DNA from: Rotaria macrura
Taxonomy: Eukaryota > Rotifera > Eurotatoria > Philodinida > Philodinidae
NCBI GenBank assembly: GCA_900239685.1
Contig: OENT01000074.1
Location: 124,001-188,000, forward strand
DNA: 64,000 nucleotides
Direction of reading: 5' to 3'
Position numbers and translations under genes: made by a program. Within the stretch, counting starts at the first letter, position 1. Every line of letters starts with the position of its first letter. Under the pieces are notes generated by a model. That model had not been told where the DNA came from, did no database searches, and was given only the letters and a program-made list of their open reading frames with translations. This document shows positions 38,388 to 52,189 of the stretch, piece after piece.

Positions 38388-41335
38388 ATCAATATTATAC
38401 ATGATTTCTAGTTATTTTTACAAATCTATTTCTGTTTTTAAAATATAAATCTCTCATTTTCACTTATCGTTGTAGACAAAGATTTCATATTGATTCTTTT
38501 TTGAAACATTTTTACAGAGTTTCATTCTTTTCATAATCGAACAATAATAAACGTTAATTTCTATTAGTTAAGATGATCAGAGATTATTCATTTTTTCGTG
38601 AATGCTTTTAATACAAATGCGTGACCTTAGTATGTTATCACTTAGTTTCGTTTTTGTAGGACTCGATTTCCCATTGCTTTCTAATAAGGATCTTCATCTT
38701 GATCATCAAATTAGATTTATATTCGACGCAGAACTTTTTTATCTATGAAGTATTCGCTGTAGATTTCATGGTGGTGTAAGATGATCAATCCCAAAATTAC
38801 TCTCGAATGATTGAAATAGGATATACATACATTTAGTTTCAACTGTGAGTTATTTATTGACATGTTCATATTTATTTCTCTTCTGAAAATGAGTCAGAAT
38901 TCTTCGCAAAAAAATTTTGCAAGTAACTATAACAAATTCTCTTGGCTCTAAATAATCTCAATATGAGAAAAACAGATTCAAGAGAAAATTCCACGTTATT
39001 TTTCAATGTTTTTTCAAATGAACAACTGTTTGATAAATCCTTCTTTTTTTATATTATTGAGATTCGAAAAGTCGCATATTTTCCTCGATATCTAATGCTT
39101 TTACGTCATACATGAACTAACCATGAAAAAAACTTCCAAACGTACAAAGTGAACGAAGCTCCAATAAATGCGTTCCTTATCATAAAAACGATATACGTAA
39201 ATCCATTCCATGTGTTAAAAGACTAGAGATCTATCACAATACTTTTTTATTCATTTGTTTTGATGAAATAATATATCCGATTCGAGTTATTGCTACATAG
39301 ATCATGAAAAATAGCTTGAACATGTGCTCATAAATACATTAGTATAATTAAATTTGTGACAACTTTCTATTTTCATTGTGAAAATCTCGTATGATCCATA
39401 AACAACTCGTTCTTCTTGAATGAAATAATCATCGTATTTACTAGTGATTAATAAAGATTTTCAGAGTTACACTTTTATTTCATCTGTAGAAACTTGAGAA
39501 TCAACTTATCATAAATTAAAATTTAAAAAATAGTTAATTTCAAGGCAGTCAAAATCATTGTAGGTACCTATTTTCAGATCGAAATCAGCTCTCATTATTG
39601 GCGTGTTCATTTATTATTATATTCTATATCTAGTATAGAATCATTGATTATGATTTCAATTCTTCCTTTTCAACAAGTATAACCGAGGCTAAACATTCTC
39701 GTCTATCATAATTAAAAGAACACTCATTTAAAAAATATTCTAGAATACTTAATGAATGACTGCTGATTGATACCATGGGGTCAACATGAATATTTCATTG
39801 TCTATGCATGGAAAATATATGAGCTCACAGATAGTTACATTTGACGATACTTACTAGGAAACAGTAAATAATAAATTCATAACGATTTCAGTAATCAGAC
39901 CTATCAGTTGAAATGAAGAATTGCTTTCCAGCTCATAGAGTTTAATTGAAGAATCATAATAAGCGAACTCTTATTTTCTTTTGAATGTGAATTTTAGTGA
40001 ACGCTCTGTCTGTTGTGCTAAGCAGCTGCTCCGATCTCTCATGCTTTACGACTTTAATTTTTATTCATCAGGGAGTAAATAGTTCATCACGATCTGTAAT
40101 ATTTTGCTACCATGAGACCACACTGTTTGGCACTTGATCACAATAACATTGTCTAAGGTATAAAAAGAAACACTCTACATAAAAAACATTTTTCTATTCA
40201 ATTGTTGAATGTGAATTGTTTTGTTTTGTTTTGTTTATCATAGTTCTTAAAATTACCGTAGCTAAAAGAAGAAAGCAATATTCGAATTTTGCAGCCGTTC
40301 AAAAACCCTGATTAAAAACGCTGAACTACATTTAGTAAGCAGGATACAAAGGTGCCCGAAGCTGCAGTATTATTTGCATGACTTCAATGCTTTTTTTCTC
40401 CTAGATAAATACTTAAATGATATGATCTTGCGATTGTGTTCTCAAATGTCATTTGAGAAATAAATGAGTCGTAAGTTTCGGAAAAAATCTGTGTCAATAT
40501 TTTTAAGTTCACCAAGATTATTGAAATTCATGATTGACATATTTGCCAAGCTTATTTGTCTATTGAATCGATGACTGGATGCTCAATAATACACTCGGAA
40601 AATCAAATAAGAAGAAAAGCAGAATGTTGGCAAACAATCGATTAGTGTCAGAAGAAAATGTGAGTCTCCTAGAGTTTTTACACATTGTTTATTTTGTATG
40701 AACAGAATCAAGTCAAGTCAAGTAGATCAAATTTACATTTCAGACCCTCAAGGATATGCACTAACAAGATTTTATGCAGTAATTAATATGGTTTTATTGA
40801 TTTTGCTGAACTTGGATAATGAAAAAAGAAACATCGATTTATTTCCGTTGCTCTATTGTACGAATAGAAAGAAAGAACAAGAAACACAAGACATACACAT
40901 GAAATAAAATTCAAAAATTGAAGAAAAACGCAAAGAAATTTGTATCAGCGTTACAATTTTAGACGACCTTAGTATGCTATTGTTGTTTTTCTTTATACTA
41001 TTGAAAAAAATAAGCGATTACATAAATTTTCATCACTATGGAATTTCTTTTTTTTTGCTTTTTTTGTGATCACATACACAAGCTACAGATTTACGAAAGA
41101 GAAAATAAAACACAAAGATATTTGCAAGTAACTGTTCCGATATATACATACAACTCGATTAATGAGAAATCGACAATGTAAATTAAATAGCTACGTGCGA
41201 TAAATGACTATAGGAAAAACCAAGAATTTATTGTCCTTTTGAGTATTCATGCATTGACTGTACGTTTCTTGTTTTCATTGTCCGATGTATTTGTCGTCGT
41301 TCGTACAAGACTAGAAAATAAAACAAGCAAACAAT
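38388..41335. other. Intergenic region between convergent KLHL10-like and basigin genes
   Basis: About 2.9 kb between two 3' ends. It is AT-rich, without a supported gene. A 69-residue plus-strand frame at 40698-40907 shows no domain. Both 3' UTRs must lie here. Confidence 0.6.
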
Positions 41336-43864
41336 TCATTTTCGAAAACATCTAAGCTGAACATACGGATCATTCACTTGATCTTGCTCATCGTCGTCAT
41401 TAGAACTTTTTTTATTCGATTTTTGACGTTTTTCAAAGATCAAAATAATAATAACAAGAATAACAACAACACTGACGATACCAATGAATGGCCAAAGTGC
41501 TGCTAATCGATCTAATTGACAGAAACAAAAAGATTAGAAATCTTATTTCGAAACAAAATCAACTCGATAAAACAAACCTTTAACACGTAATAGAACCGTA
41601 AATGAAATATCATTGAGTAAACAGCGATAAAATCCTTGATGAAATTTTCTAACATGTGGAATAATTAATTGATTATCTTGTTTATCTACTCCAGCTGGCA
41701 GGTCAGAAAATGTTTCTCCCTCTTTACTGTATTCCCATTTAACATCGGTACTGTTGGCAGCATCTAGTTTTGGTTCAATGATACATTTCAAATGAATTGG
41801 TTTATCTTCACTGCGTCGTAATGATCCATGAGCTGAATCAATCTTTTCATTGTCACGATTTGTTTCTATACCTTGTGGTGATGATTTAACTAATAAGAAG
41901 AAAAATAGAAAAACAAATACACGCTACTATGATGATGAATGTCTGTTGTATTTCATTTACGTTCTATTTGACCAAATCGACATTCAGCTGGTTCTTCGAA
42001 ACCAACTTTACTTGTTTTAGCTTGCCAAGTTTTCACATCTGCATCGGAATATACTTGAAAGAAAACGAAACAAATACAACATTCGTGTCTGTTTTTTTTT
42101 TCAATGGTTTCTTTACCAAAAATTTTTATTGTAAGAATTGATTGTGTTTCATTCTTATGAATAACATAATGACCAGATTTTTCTGTGCTAACAGCGACAT
42201 TATCTTTATACCAGTCGAGAAATTCACCATTGCCATCAATACCTTTATATTCGCATTTTAATTCGAGTGAATGTTTTAATACAGCTTTAACGTCAGCCGT
42301 TGATATGGGCGTACCAACATATTGTGCATGGAGATTAAATATTACATTTGAAACTAGGTGAGAAGCAAAAAAGAATAAAGGTTGATTGAAGTCCAAAAGC
42401 AAGTCGATCGAAGCCTTAAGTCTACCGTAGATAGATTTTATATTCAAAAGAGTCTATTTCGATTGAAATTTTCACGAGTAAGAAATAGAGTTTGTCGTTT
42501 GAATCAAAGTTGTATCTTGTGTGAAAATCGGATAAGCTCTATGTATTTTCAAATCAATCATTCAGAATACAATATCCACGGTAATGTCAAGTTAAATATC
42601 CAAAACATAACTTTTATCAGTTAAAAATGCTATATTAAATTTGTCGAGGCTTTCATCAAGTCATTTTTAGAAATGAAACACTTGTTCTACCTTGAACATC
42701 TGTCACATGCTATGATCTGTTGTATCTTATTCAGACTTTCTAATTTATTAGTTCATAATGAAATGAATAATACGATCTAATTTTGTCATATCTTTTAGTT
42801 TATTTTCAACTGCAAAATTTCGCCATCCCATGCCTACTTGCTATTGTTTGTAGCTCTCGACAGGTTTCTCGTTGCAATAAAGCGTGTCTCTATAGACATA
42901 GAGAATGAATAGGCAACACGCATGTTGTCAACTAGTGGTACATTCATCACAGTATTATTCATTAGACGACGATTAAAAGCTAATGATTCTAGCAATAAGT
43001 ACGTTTTCAAGTCAAAGTAAAACTACTCATTTCACAAAAAAGTATTTTTTACAGATAAAAAGCACATTTTCTGATCTTTTCCTAACGCTATTCTGATCTC
43101 TAGCAATTCTGAAAATTCAATTATAAATTCAGATGACCAATAGTATTATTTCGCAATGCAGTTCTATTCTTCAATAGAAGCGCAGAACTCGAAATGGCTT
43201 CAGACTAACATTAGCAACTACATGCAGGTTTCGTACGAATTGAATCATGTAATTCATTTGCATTCTTTTCTTTTCAATCATATTAGTATTCTACAGTGTC
43301 AAAATAAGCAGAATAAAAAAACACGAATCCAGATAATCTCATCTGAGATATCATTAAAACAAGAAAAAACAACACTATTTATATTATGATATAGATGGAA
43401 TGACTGCTAAAATTGTTAAAGGTGACAGTTGCTGAAAACTACTACGATCATATGTCAATCGCCAACTCAATTAAAATTCTCATCCAATGATGATGCAAAT
43501 AAAACCGTACTCTTGATAAAACTTCAAAATTCATTGATGCTGATCTGTTCTGTTTTCTATCGAAAGTCATAAACATGCTGTCCAAGAAGGATTTTGGTGT
43601 CTTTGTTTTTATTAAATGAACTTGATGTCGATTTATTTAAAACAAGAAGCGTTTATTCGAGGCAATGAGAAAAAGAAAATTTCCACAAATAATCGAAATT
43701 GATACTAGTTAATAGGCCCTATCAATCAGACTAATCAGTAACTTAGAGTGTTGAATATGTAGAAAAAGAACTGATTTGATGTACCTGAAAGAATCGAAAA
43801 AGATATACTTTTACTTAATTTAAATACCTGTGAAAAAAATGACAAGCAATTGAGAACACGTCAT
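41336..43864 (-). CDS. BSG: Basigin/neuroplastin-family immunoglobulin membrane protein
   Basis: Basigin-family proteins are single-pass glycoproteins that escort monocarboxylate transporters and Ca2+ pumps to the surface. Minus-strand exons in order: 43864-43828, 42353-42117, 42053-41961, 41889-41578 and 41511-41336, giving 284 residues. The 12-codon first exon (MTCSQLLVIFFT) with the next exon forms a signal peptide, probably cleaved after LHA. The first Ig domain has LELKCEYKG and FLDWYKDN, with a second Cys later. The second Ig domain has IHLKCII, VKWEYSK and GFYRCLL. The membrane segment LAALWPFIGIV is near-identical to basigin LAALWPFLGIV and is followed by FEKRQKS and an acidic tail. 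The glutamate usual in the basigin membrane helix (GIVAEV) is not present (GIVSVV). The 1.47-kb first intron and tiny first exon are inferred from phase and signal-peptide fit. Confidence 0.9.
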
Positions 43865-45546
43865 AGTTTATGAATGAAGAATGAGAATAGTGACAGAATA
43901 GAGAAAACAATTCTTCCCTGTTCTTGTTATTGTTGTTGTTTACTTATGAACTTTTCTTAATTTGTTTAGATTCAAGAATTTTTATTGGTTTTACAACGAA
44001 AAAATTTTTATGATTTAGTTTTTCTGAATGAATTTTAAAAAAATGCAAGAATATATATATTTCTTTTAATGTGTGATTTGCTTAGCAAGCGACCAATCGA
44101 ATAATAGAGAATAATCCTATTATATATTATATCATATATATACTTATTGTCAAATATCTGTCTATCTGCGATAGCAGTGAGTAAACTATGTTTCGCTGTC
44201 ACGATGTGTTTATTAGATCGAATGAGTGTATTTATAATGTATGCATTAAAAAAATTAATTATTCACGTATACAGTCAAATGAGAGTTAATTGCTTTACAA
44301 ATCACAAGGTGATTCGATTCTTTTACATGATAAACATACTCCAATCAATATTTGCTTTGATTTCATTGCATCATATACTTAGCAGAAGATTTCGATTGGG
44401 GAGTACGTTGATATTCTGCATAGTTGCTCTATTTTCATTAGTAAGCCGATTAGAAGTATTTGCCTAATATTTCTATCAATTGAAACCGAATCCGATATTA
44501 TTTGTCTATTTTTAGAGTTGAATTTTCTTAGAAACTTAATTCCAAACGAAAATAAATTATTATGAACAAAAAACATACTGTTTGCATGGTTGAACTTGCG
44601 TAGTGAATGCATCTGTCATTGAAGTGATGCCTGATTTCACACGGATAAAAGAATTAGTGTTACACTAAAAGATGAATCGGAAGTATCTATTGAATCCTTG
44701 TCATGCGAATAGTGTCGTTGGAAATCGAATATTGATTGATACGCTATCATGTTTGATGAGAATGTGAACATCATCAGAATTCTTAGGAAGAGTGTGGGAG
44801 TAGGGAAATATTACCAATGTTCATTTGAATGAAAGTTTGAAAAGTACATTCTAGTCTATCCATTAGATGCTTTTTCGAAACATCAAGAAATAACTTTTCA
44901 TCGCGATTGATATTTAATCCAAGATTCAGAAATTCACATTGTATTGAAAAGAAAATGCTAAATATTTCTTCTTCCAGCTCATTAACTTTTTCAGATACTA
45001 CAATATTATGTTTCGCATGTGCCCCACCCAAAAGACATTTTTTTAAGGTATACATTATCTCGAACAGCTACATCAATGTTCACTCTTTTTAAAATATTAT
45101 TCTTGTGAGGAGCGTCAATGTAGGTAAAAATAAACTCATCATTCTATAGCATTATTCAGAAAAAATGCAATTCATCAATTGATAAAGAATTTCTATCATC
45201 ATTGATTGGCAGTCCTATATGGTAATGCTTTATTGAGCACAGCGACTATTGTACTCCTGTGAAGATATGTCACACGAGTAAAGATCGACTGGCCTCTCCG
45301 AAAAAGTCATTGGAAATGATTTTATTTTGTGTTTCTAAGCATATGTCTTCGTCCTTAGAAACGTAGGAAATTCTAGATGAAACACGGTTACCAAAACTGA
45401 TTCTGAATAATATGCAAATGAATATAATTTACATGTTTATTCTAATCTAATATCAAATTTCAACATGTATACACATATGCATTTCTTTTTTCTTTATCAT
45501 GTAGAATAGAAATAGTTTATGATGAAATCATATTTTCAGATAAAAC
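43865..45546. other. Divergent intergenic region between basigin and SYAP1
   Basis: About 1.7 kb with two divergent 5' ends, so it should hold both promoters. A 106-residue plus-strand frame at 44147-44467 is hydrophobic and low-complexity with no recognisable domain, and I do not call it a gene. The SYAP1 end carries TTTTCAG 7 nt before the ATG. Confidence 0.55.
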
Positions 45547-48082
45547 ATGAGTGAACTATCATCACCACCTGATCAAGAAAAGAAGACCTACTCGTGGTTT
45601 AATAATTTTGCTTTGCCAACCAATTTAACAAACCAATTATCAACTATAAGTTCAACGATCGTTCAAGCAACATCAAAAGTTGGCTCTGCTGCTAATACAT
45701 TCGTTCAAAGGTCAATCCAAGAGCGAATCCTAGTATCTCCTAAGAATGATCAACAAACGTCGGAAATACCGAAAACAAATAGAGATTTATCGAGTATGTT
45801 ATTCAGCATGAAGCCACACCCCATTTTATTTATCAAAATTTTTCGTATAGGTATCATTACTGATTTTAGTTCTACGGTATTGAAAAGTGCTCAACAATTA
45901 AAGCAAGTTGTCGAAGAAAAAAGTCTTCTTGGAAATTTTACAAAAGAACAAGAAAAATTTGTAACAGATAAACACATGCAACAAAGACATGCTGAAACCG
46001 GTGTTCCTCCATGGGTTGGTTATGAACAAGAAGAAGAAATGAAAAAACAAATTTTGGCACTTTCAAAAGTTCGTAGTTGTGATTATTTTTTATGCATCGA
46101 CAAAATATTATTATTATTGCCATTTAGGAAAAGCGTCATTTTACTCGTGCTCCACCACCCGGTGCAAATTATCATTTTGATATGAAAACCATCTATCCAG
46201 TTGCATTGGCTAGTCTTGAAGTCGATAAAGACTTACAACAGATGCGCTTTGATCTTGTACCAAAAGAGTACGATTCTTCTTGAATAGTTCTCAGAAATGA
46301 AAAGAAAATCGTATTTAGAGTTAATGAAGAATCATTTTGGCGTAATTATTTCTATCGTGTCAGTTTAATAAAACAATCGGCACAACTATCAGCTTTAGCA
46401 AGCGAAAATGGTATTTGATTTTTCTATTCATTCCTATTTTATCGCTGTATGCATTTTTCTAGCAGCTAATCAACGCACTGATGAGCCAATTAATCCATCA
46501 ACTAATCGTGGTAAATTAAAAAGAAAACGAATTTACTTCTTAACAATGAATAGAGAATAGAAAACTTCATTAAGTAGACAATGAATGCGTTCATATGAAT
46601 ATATAATTTGATAAATAGATTTGTTCTACGGCGTTGCAGACGAAGAATTGTTCTCAATCATCAAATCAGTTTCCTTTTCAGATTATTGTCATTCAATCAA
46701 TATTGAAAGTTCTATTTTAGTTTGTTCTTTCTATCTGCGCTTATTGAAGTGTCAACATGTTAATTAATTGTTCACTCTTTGAACGTAGGACTATCGAGAA
46801 TTCGTAAGATCAAATTTTCTCTTTAGAGAGACATGAAGGCAGAAAACTAATTTTAATTTCCACCTTTACAACTATAAAATCAGAGAGAGACAGAGATAAA
46901 TAGAGTGCACCGCAATCGAGCGTTGACTTGTTTTGAAAAGTAGAAATTGATTTCGTGCATGAATATTTCCATGTTAATGCACTCAACAAAAAATGAATGC
47001 AAAATCTTCTGTGCAAGATATATATGAATATTACTTGCTCAGGTCAATTTTCCTTATTTCATTTATGAATATTTTTCTGGAGAACATACTTGATTTAGCA
47101 ATCATTGGACATGAATGAATTCTCAGACATAATTCAAGTATTGCGAATTCCATATTTGTTATTCTTCGAGTCAATAGACTACTGAAATATACATGTAGAA
47201 CCCAACTAGAATATACACAAAATCCTATGGAATATTTTTTCCTATTAATTAGTTTCTATATTCAACAGTGCTCATCTATTAAAACTAATGTTCCATAGTA
47301 ATAATTCTTCGCTTTCATTCATCTACATGATGATCTAGAGCATGCATGTTTATCCTAGTAATATGCAATCTCACTGAAAGTAAACACTGTCTTACAAAGC
47401 ATTAAAGAGTATAGCACATAATGAATAAAAGAAGCAATCTTTTTTCAATTAGATCAATTTAACTATATATGACTTTGTCTCACTAATTCTGAAGTAGAGC
47501 AATATACGTCATTCGACTGAAATCTTCATCTCGCTAACAGACATCAGTAATGCTAACGGGGTTAAGGGCATGGATTCATAAAGAGATTGATGTTTCAAGA
47601 AATGTATTTTTAAAAAAATCGAAAAGCTTTCATCATCATATAAAATCACATTGTCATTTATGGTAGCGGAGACTCAGTAGAATTCGAATCTTTCAGGGTT
47701 TATGTTTTCAGAGACAAATGAAAGAAAAAAAGAAAGGTTACTTCCAATTTTAGTGCGTTTAACATCTGATTTACAAGAAAAGATGTCAGATGCTAATCAA
47801 GAATTTGTCAGCGAAGATTATGATACATCATCCATAAGTATGGATGATATTCGTCGCGAAATCGAACAGTTGACCGTGGGAAAAAAAGTTGGAAATGAGA
47901 CCAAAAATGGTAGTTCAGGTGATGAGTTCTCTTACATATGCCTTCACATTAATCGTATTTTATATCTTTTAGATTTAGATGAAAATGAATGGGACAAGGG
48001 ATTAGCCGATGAACATGAGAACATCAGTCCTGAAGAACTTGAAGCACAAATAAATCAATTATTGGCGGAAGGTACTCGATGA
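45547..48082 (+). CDS. SYAP1: SYAP1, BSD-domain synapse-associated protein
   Basis: In vertebrates SYAP1 helps mTORC2-dependent AKT phosphorylation, and in flies its homolog Sap47 is synaptic. Exons: 45547-45793, 45851-46068, 46128-46267, 46319-46410, 46463-46510, 47754-47918 and 47973-48082, giving 339 residues with closing phases. The coiled N-terminal half has IGNF-like [13 protein letters not shown] and the conserved GVPPWVGY. It continues with [19 protein letters not shown] and [19 protein letters not shown]. The BSD domain carries [20 protein letters not shown]. After a 1.24-kb intron the C-terminal acidic part has EFVSEDYD and DIRREIEQL, which match the vertebrate EFVSDAFD and DLRKEMEQL blocks. 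The exact acceptor of exon 6 (47754, or one slightly downstream) is uncertain. The start follows TTTTCAG by 7 nt. Confidence 0.94.
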
Positions 48083-48502
48083 GGATTTCTTTTCTTCTCC
48101 ATGGAATGTAAACAGATGTTCTCTTTCTTTGTATTACTAAATGATCGAGAGAATTGATCGTCATTTTTATTGTAATCTTTTTTTCTTTGTATATCTAACA
48201 ATATTACAGCTATGATTTATTTTGAAATAAATAGATGACGGTGATGGTATAAATAAATACATGTATACATGAAGTATGTTTATGTTTTTAGAACACAGGT
48301 TAAAAAAAAGAAAGAGATGTCAACTAGAAAAACTGGTCTGTGATACTTGACAAACGTCTACTAAATTTAGAAAAAAGGAATGTTTTTTTATTTTTTTTAT
48401 AGCATCAAATCATAATCAACGAGTGATTGAAAGTGTGTCATTTATGTTCATTCTATCGTATTGAATTCTTTATTGTGTCAAATTTTAGAATCCAAACGAA
48501 CA
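48083..48502. other. Short intergenic stretch between SYAP1 and ARB2A
   Basis: About 420 nt containing the SYAP1 3' UTR (AAATAAATAG near 48224) and poly-T/poly-A runs. It ends in ATTTTAG 14 nt before the ARB2A ATG, an acceptor-like site. Confidence 0.6.
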
Positions 48503-51500
48503 ATGAATTCACGTCAATCAAATGCCGATACGAGTCAATATTCATTGTTATATGTGTGTTGCCTTTTTGTTGATCTAATTTTTGGTTTTTTAGAACAAAT
48601 AGACAATGCGAAACGTCCACGAATTCAAAAGGCTCATGTAGAATACGACTCATTAGAAGAATATGGATATTGTTTTAAAAGTAATACTACTAGAATAAAA
48701 AAATTAATGAATAAGAAAATAACGATGACCTTCGGTTTGAATATTACCTAGTGTAAAATTCGAGTGCTCGATTTCGTCTTTAAGGAATAGTAGTTGCTAT
48801 GATAAACGAGATACTTAACCCACGTGAACAAGTCTATTTCATAAGAAAAGCAGTATTGCTATCCAGTCAATAATGTTGAGACTCGACCAGGATGTTCTAT
48901 GGTGATTAAGTGAGCAACGTAAAATTTTCACCACTGTGATCGCAAGAAATATTAATTGTCATTATTAGTTCTATAAAAGTCTTCATGTTATGCATTGATC
49001 TTACCTATGATGTTCGACTTTATGAAAAAATAAAGCTGTAGTTGTCAAATATGGCAACTATTTTGTATCTCACTTACTTTAGAACTTATTTTTTCTCTCG
49101 CTTTCATTTATCTTCTAATCATGTTTGTCTCCATGCCATCAGTTCTGTTTGATAATGCGACTGACTGATACATAGGATATATTTTGTATCTGTTGAAGAA
49201 AAATTTCGAACATGGTGTTCCTGTGTTGATTTCCTACATATCGATGGTCCAAAATCTAGTGCGAAAGAAATCGATCATTGGAAACTTTATCTTCGTCAAG
49301 AAATCATTCTTGTATGATAACGAAATATTATTCATGTTGGATCTACTTTTATATATCTGTCAGATAGGTGAAATAAGAATTCATGAATGTACATGTACCC
49401 TTTAGTACTTGTTATAGATCATGTTTCGAAATATAAAATAGTTACTAATATAATTGTTATGAATTAAGTATCGCGATAACTAAAACTAACGTGTTAATAA
49501 TATCAGGAAAACAAGATAGCTGATCAATAGCGCAGAAACTTTTCTATCAATCAAATGTATCGATAAATAGAATTTAACACTTAGATAAAGTATTAAATGA
49601 CGAAGACAGTTGAAGAATTTAGATCTCTACTAAATGTTTAATTCTCCGGACAGCGTTACATTAAAGGTAGCTATCTATACAGATGATTCTTATTTAGAAA
49701 TAGACATAATAGAGAAGTAACTTGTCTAATGATACATGTCTATTAGGTTTTTACTTTAATTAGACGGTAAATTAGTTTCTATTGAAACCGGTGAACCATT
49801 CAAATTCGATGTGTTTCCTGACAAGGACGAAAATCAAAAGCGATATGAATCTATCGGTAGATTAGTTGACGATGCTGTATTCGAACTACTAGAGAGTCAA
49901 TGTCAACTGCAACGTGTTTCAGTACCGGTATGTCTATTCGTTGAAGAACGAAAAAAAAGCAGAAGTTCGCCTTTGAACTTCTATCTTCGTTGAACAAGAA
50001 AACTTAACTTGTCGATTGTTTGTAAAGATCGATGCCAAAAAAGAGGAACGTTGCAGTTTCATTTTTACAAGTAATGATCTATCAACTGCTGACTATCTCA
50101 TGGTGATTATTCATGGTACCGGAGTCGTACGAGCTGGTCAATGGTCTCGAAAGTAGCGTTAGTTTTCTTTTATTGATTCCTATCTTTTAAGTACTATTTT
50201 CTATCAGATTAATAATAAATGAGGGCTTGGAAGTTGGTTCTCAAATGGAATATATACGACGAGCTCGAGAGGCTGGATATGCTGTGATTGTTACGAATAC
50301 GAATTTGAACACATATGAATCTCCTCGATGTCTTCGTCGTACAACTATGCGTCCTATTCGTGTACGTACTTTTTTTTCGAACACTTGAATTTTTCAATCA
50401 AACACGAATAAGATATTATATTTGATGGTTCGAATATGAAAAGAAGTCATAACGTAAGAAATGAAACGAGCTATTATTGTGCATACACATAATCAGGAAT
50501 TCTGACATAAGAACTGGAAGGAAATTTGGTTCTTATTAAGATTCAGACTCAGAACTTCTATCGTATTTCTGAATACACTTAAACTATATGAATTTTGTGT
50601 AGAATGATTCGAAAAAATACTTTTCCATTGCAAATCGTAGTGTAATAAAATGAATTTCGATCTTAAGAATATGATGACGATGATTGATTGTTGTTTTTTT
50701 TCAGATCTTAGTACCTATGGATTTCAATGATTATTTTGCATAACGATAGTAATATAATAGGATCTAAAAGAATCTAAATACTCATTAAAATTTGACGAAA
50801 TGATGGAATTTATTTAAAGTTCTTCCTACTGTTTCAGATATGAGATTCTAAAAAAGAAAAAAATTATGATTCGATCTGAAAACTTATATTTGCCATGAAC
50901 GCAACTAAGCCTGAAATCAGAAAAGAAGCATTTCATACTAATCATAGATGAAGAAAATTCTGTAGATGTTAATGAATCAGTTACTAGTAGTTGATCTTCA
51001 TCGAACATAAAAACTATATAGTCGTAGTCTACTGGAATCTCTCTCTCACACTCGTCTAGATATTACATCAAATTGAAAAACAAATTACCCTAGGATCTCA
51101 CGTCTTCCAAAACATAGATGCATACGTTAGTTAGATTCCAATAAGAATCCACTTTCTTTTAGGGTTATATGAAATATCGAGAGAAATGTTCAAATCCAAA
51201 GCATTAACAATGAAGAAGTTGTCTTCGTGACTTTCGCGGTTTAGTTTCTTCTTACAATGTTAAGTTATTCTCTAAGTATCAGTCCTGTGATTTCTTTTGG
51301 ATCCAAAAAAAAGAGCACTCAGTTCCACCCATGAAGAAAGATCATCATCACGTTCGTATTTGATGAAAATCTGTAGAGTTTACCTTATGATTCATTATTA
51401 CTAATTCTTTTCAAACTAAGACTAAATTACTTTTGTAGGGTAGCAGTACTGCTGAAGAACATGGTTGTTATGTATGGGAACATTTTATTCGTCCAAGTCA

Positions 51501-52019
51501 TTGTAAACATGTTTGTATTATGGCACATTCATATGGAGGTGCTGTTGTACTCGAAATTGTATGAAAGAATATTCTGTTGCATAGCAGTACCGTGTCGTTT
51601 TCTTTGTTTTACCAAGGCTGATCGTTTTCTTAACGAATTTAAAAAACGAGTTTTTGCGGTAGCATTTACTGATTCACCTATGACAGTTTATGGTAGAAGA
51701 GTTAAAAAGAATGTTTTACAAATGCTTAAAAAGGTTGGTGGCCTAGCTCAAAAAGGAATAAAAGAATGAAACTGAACAATTTTGTTTCCTTTCAGATAGC
51801 GATCAATTGGATTGTTGATACAGAAGAAGTCGATACTGATCTAGGTGAAAGTGATTGTTGTGAAGTACGGTCAGCAGGTAAATATTAAAAAAACTTTTGA
51901 AAAAACTTCATTATGAACGTTCAGGTCATACGGTACATGAATGGACATCATATACGGCAATCGATGCAATATTATATTTTTTTACTAAACAACGTCAAAA
52001 ACTTGAAAAAAAAGCATAA
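48503..52019 (+). CDS. ARB2A: ARB2A (FAM172A) family alpha/beta-hydrolase-fold protein
   Basis: FAM172A/ARB2A links Argonaute and chromatin to splicing in vertebrates and is related to fission-yeast Arb2. Exons: 48503-48680, 49764-49927, 50028-50152, 50208-50361, 51439-51558, 51617-51733, 51796-51877 and 51925-52019, giving 344 residues with closing phases. Landmarks match the human protein: SIETGEPFKFD, QKRYESIGRLVDDAVFELLE, LMVIIHGTGVVRAGQWSRKL, INEGLEVGSQ, AGYAVIVTNTN, YVWEHFI and FAVAFTDSPM. The nucleophile-elbow-like AHSYGG is kept. The charged linker present in human between the two halves is absent; a 1.08-kb intron lies at that point. A hydrophobic N-terminal stretch (LLYVCCLFVDLIFGFL) could be a signal anchor. 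The start was chosen as the ATG nearest the AG acceptor; another in-frame ATG lies at 48461. Confidence 0.93.
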
Positions 52020-52189
52020 CTTTTATTTGTGACAAAGAAGAAAAAAAGCTATTTAGAACGAATCGTTTGTTTTGTGATAAATATTGATTAAGAAATATTT
52101 TATATATATTGTGTGTCTTAGTGAAAATTAAAGCTTACTTTTAGATGGTCAAATCAACAAATAGACCATTAGAGCCTTGTTTTCTTCAG

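Noticed and set aside
44147-44467. 106-residue hydrophobic plus-strand frame
   Set aside because: Composition follows the AT-rich background, there is no conserved motif, and it lies between two divergent genes without exon partners.
52145-52189. ATG directly after TTTTTAG as the MSH4 start
   Set aside because: It reads in a different frame from the MSH4 exon and reaches a stop soon after; no intron fits between them.
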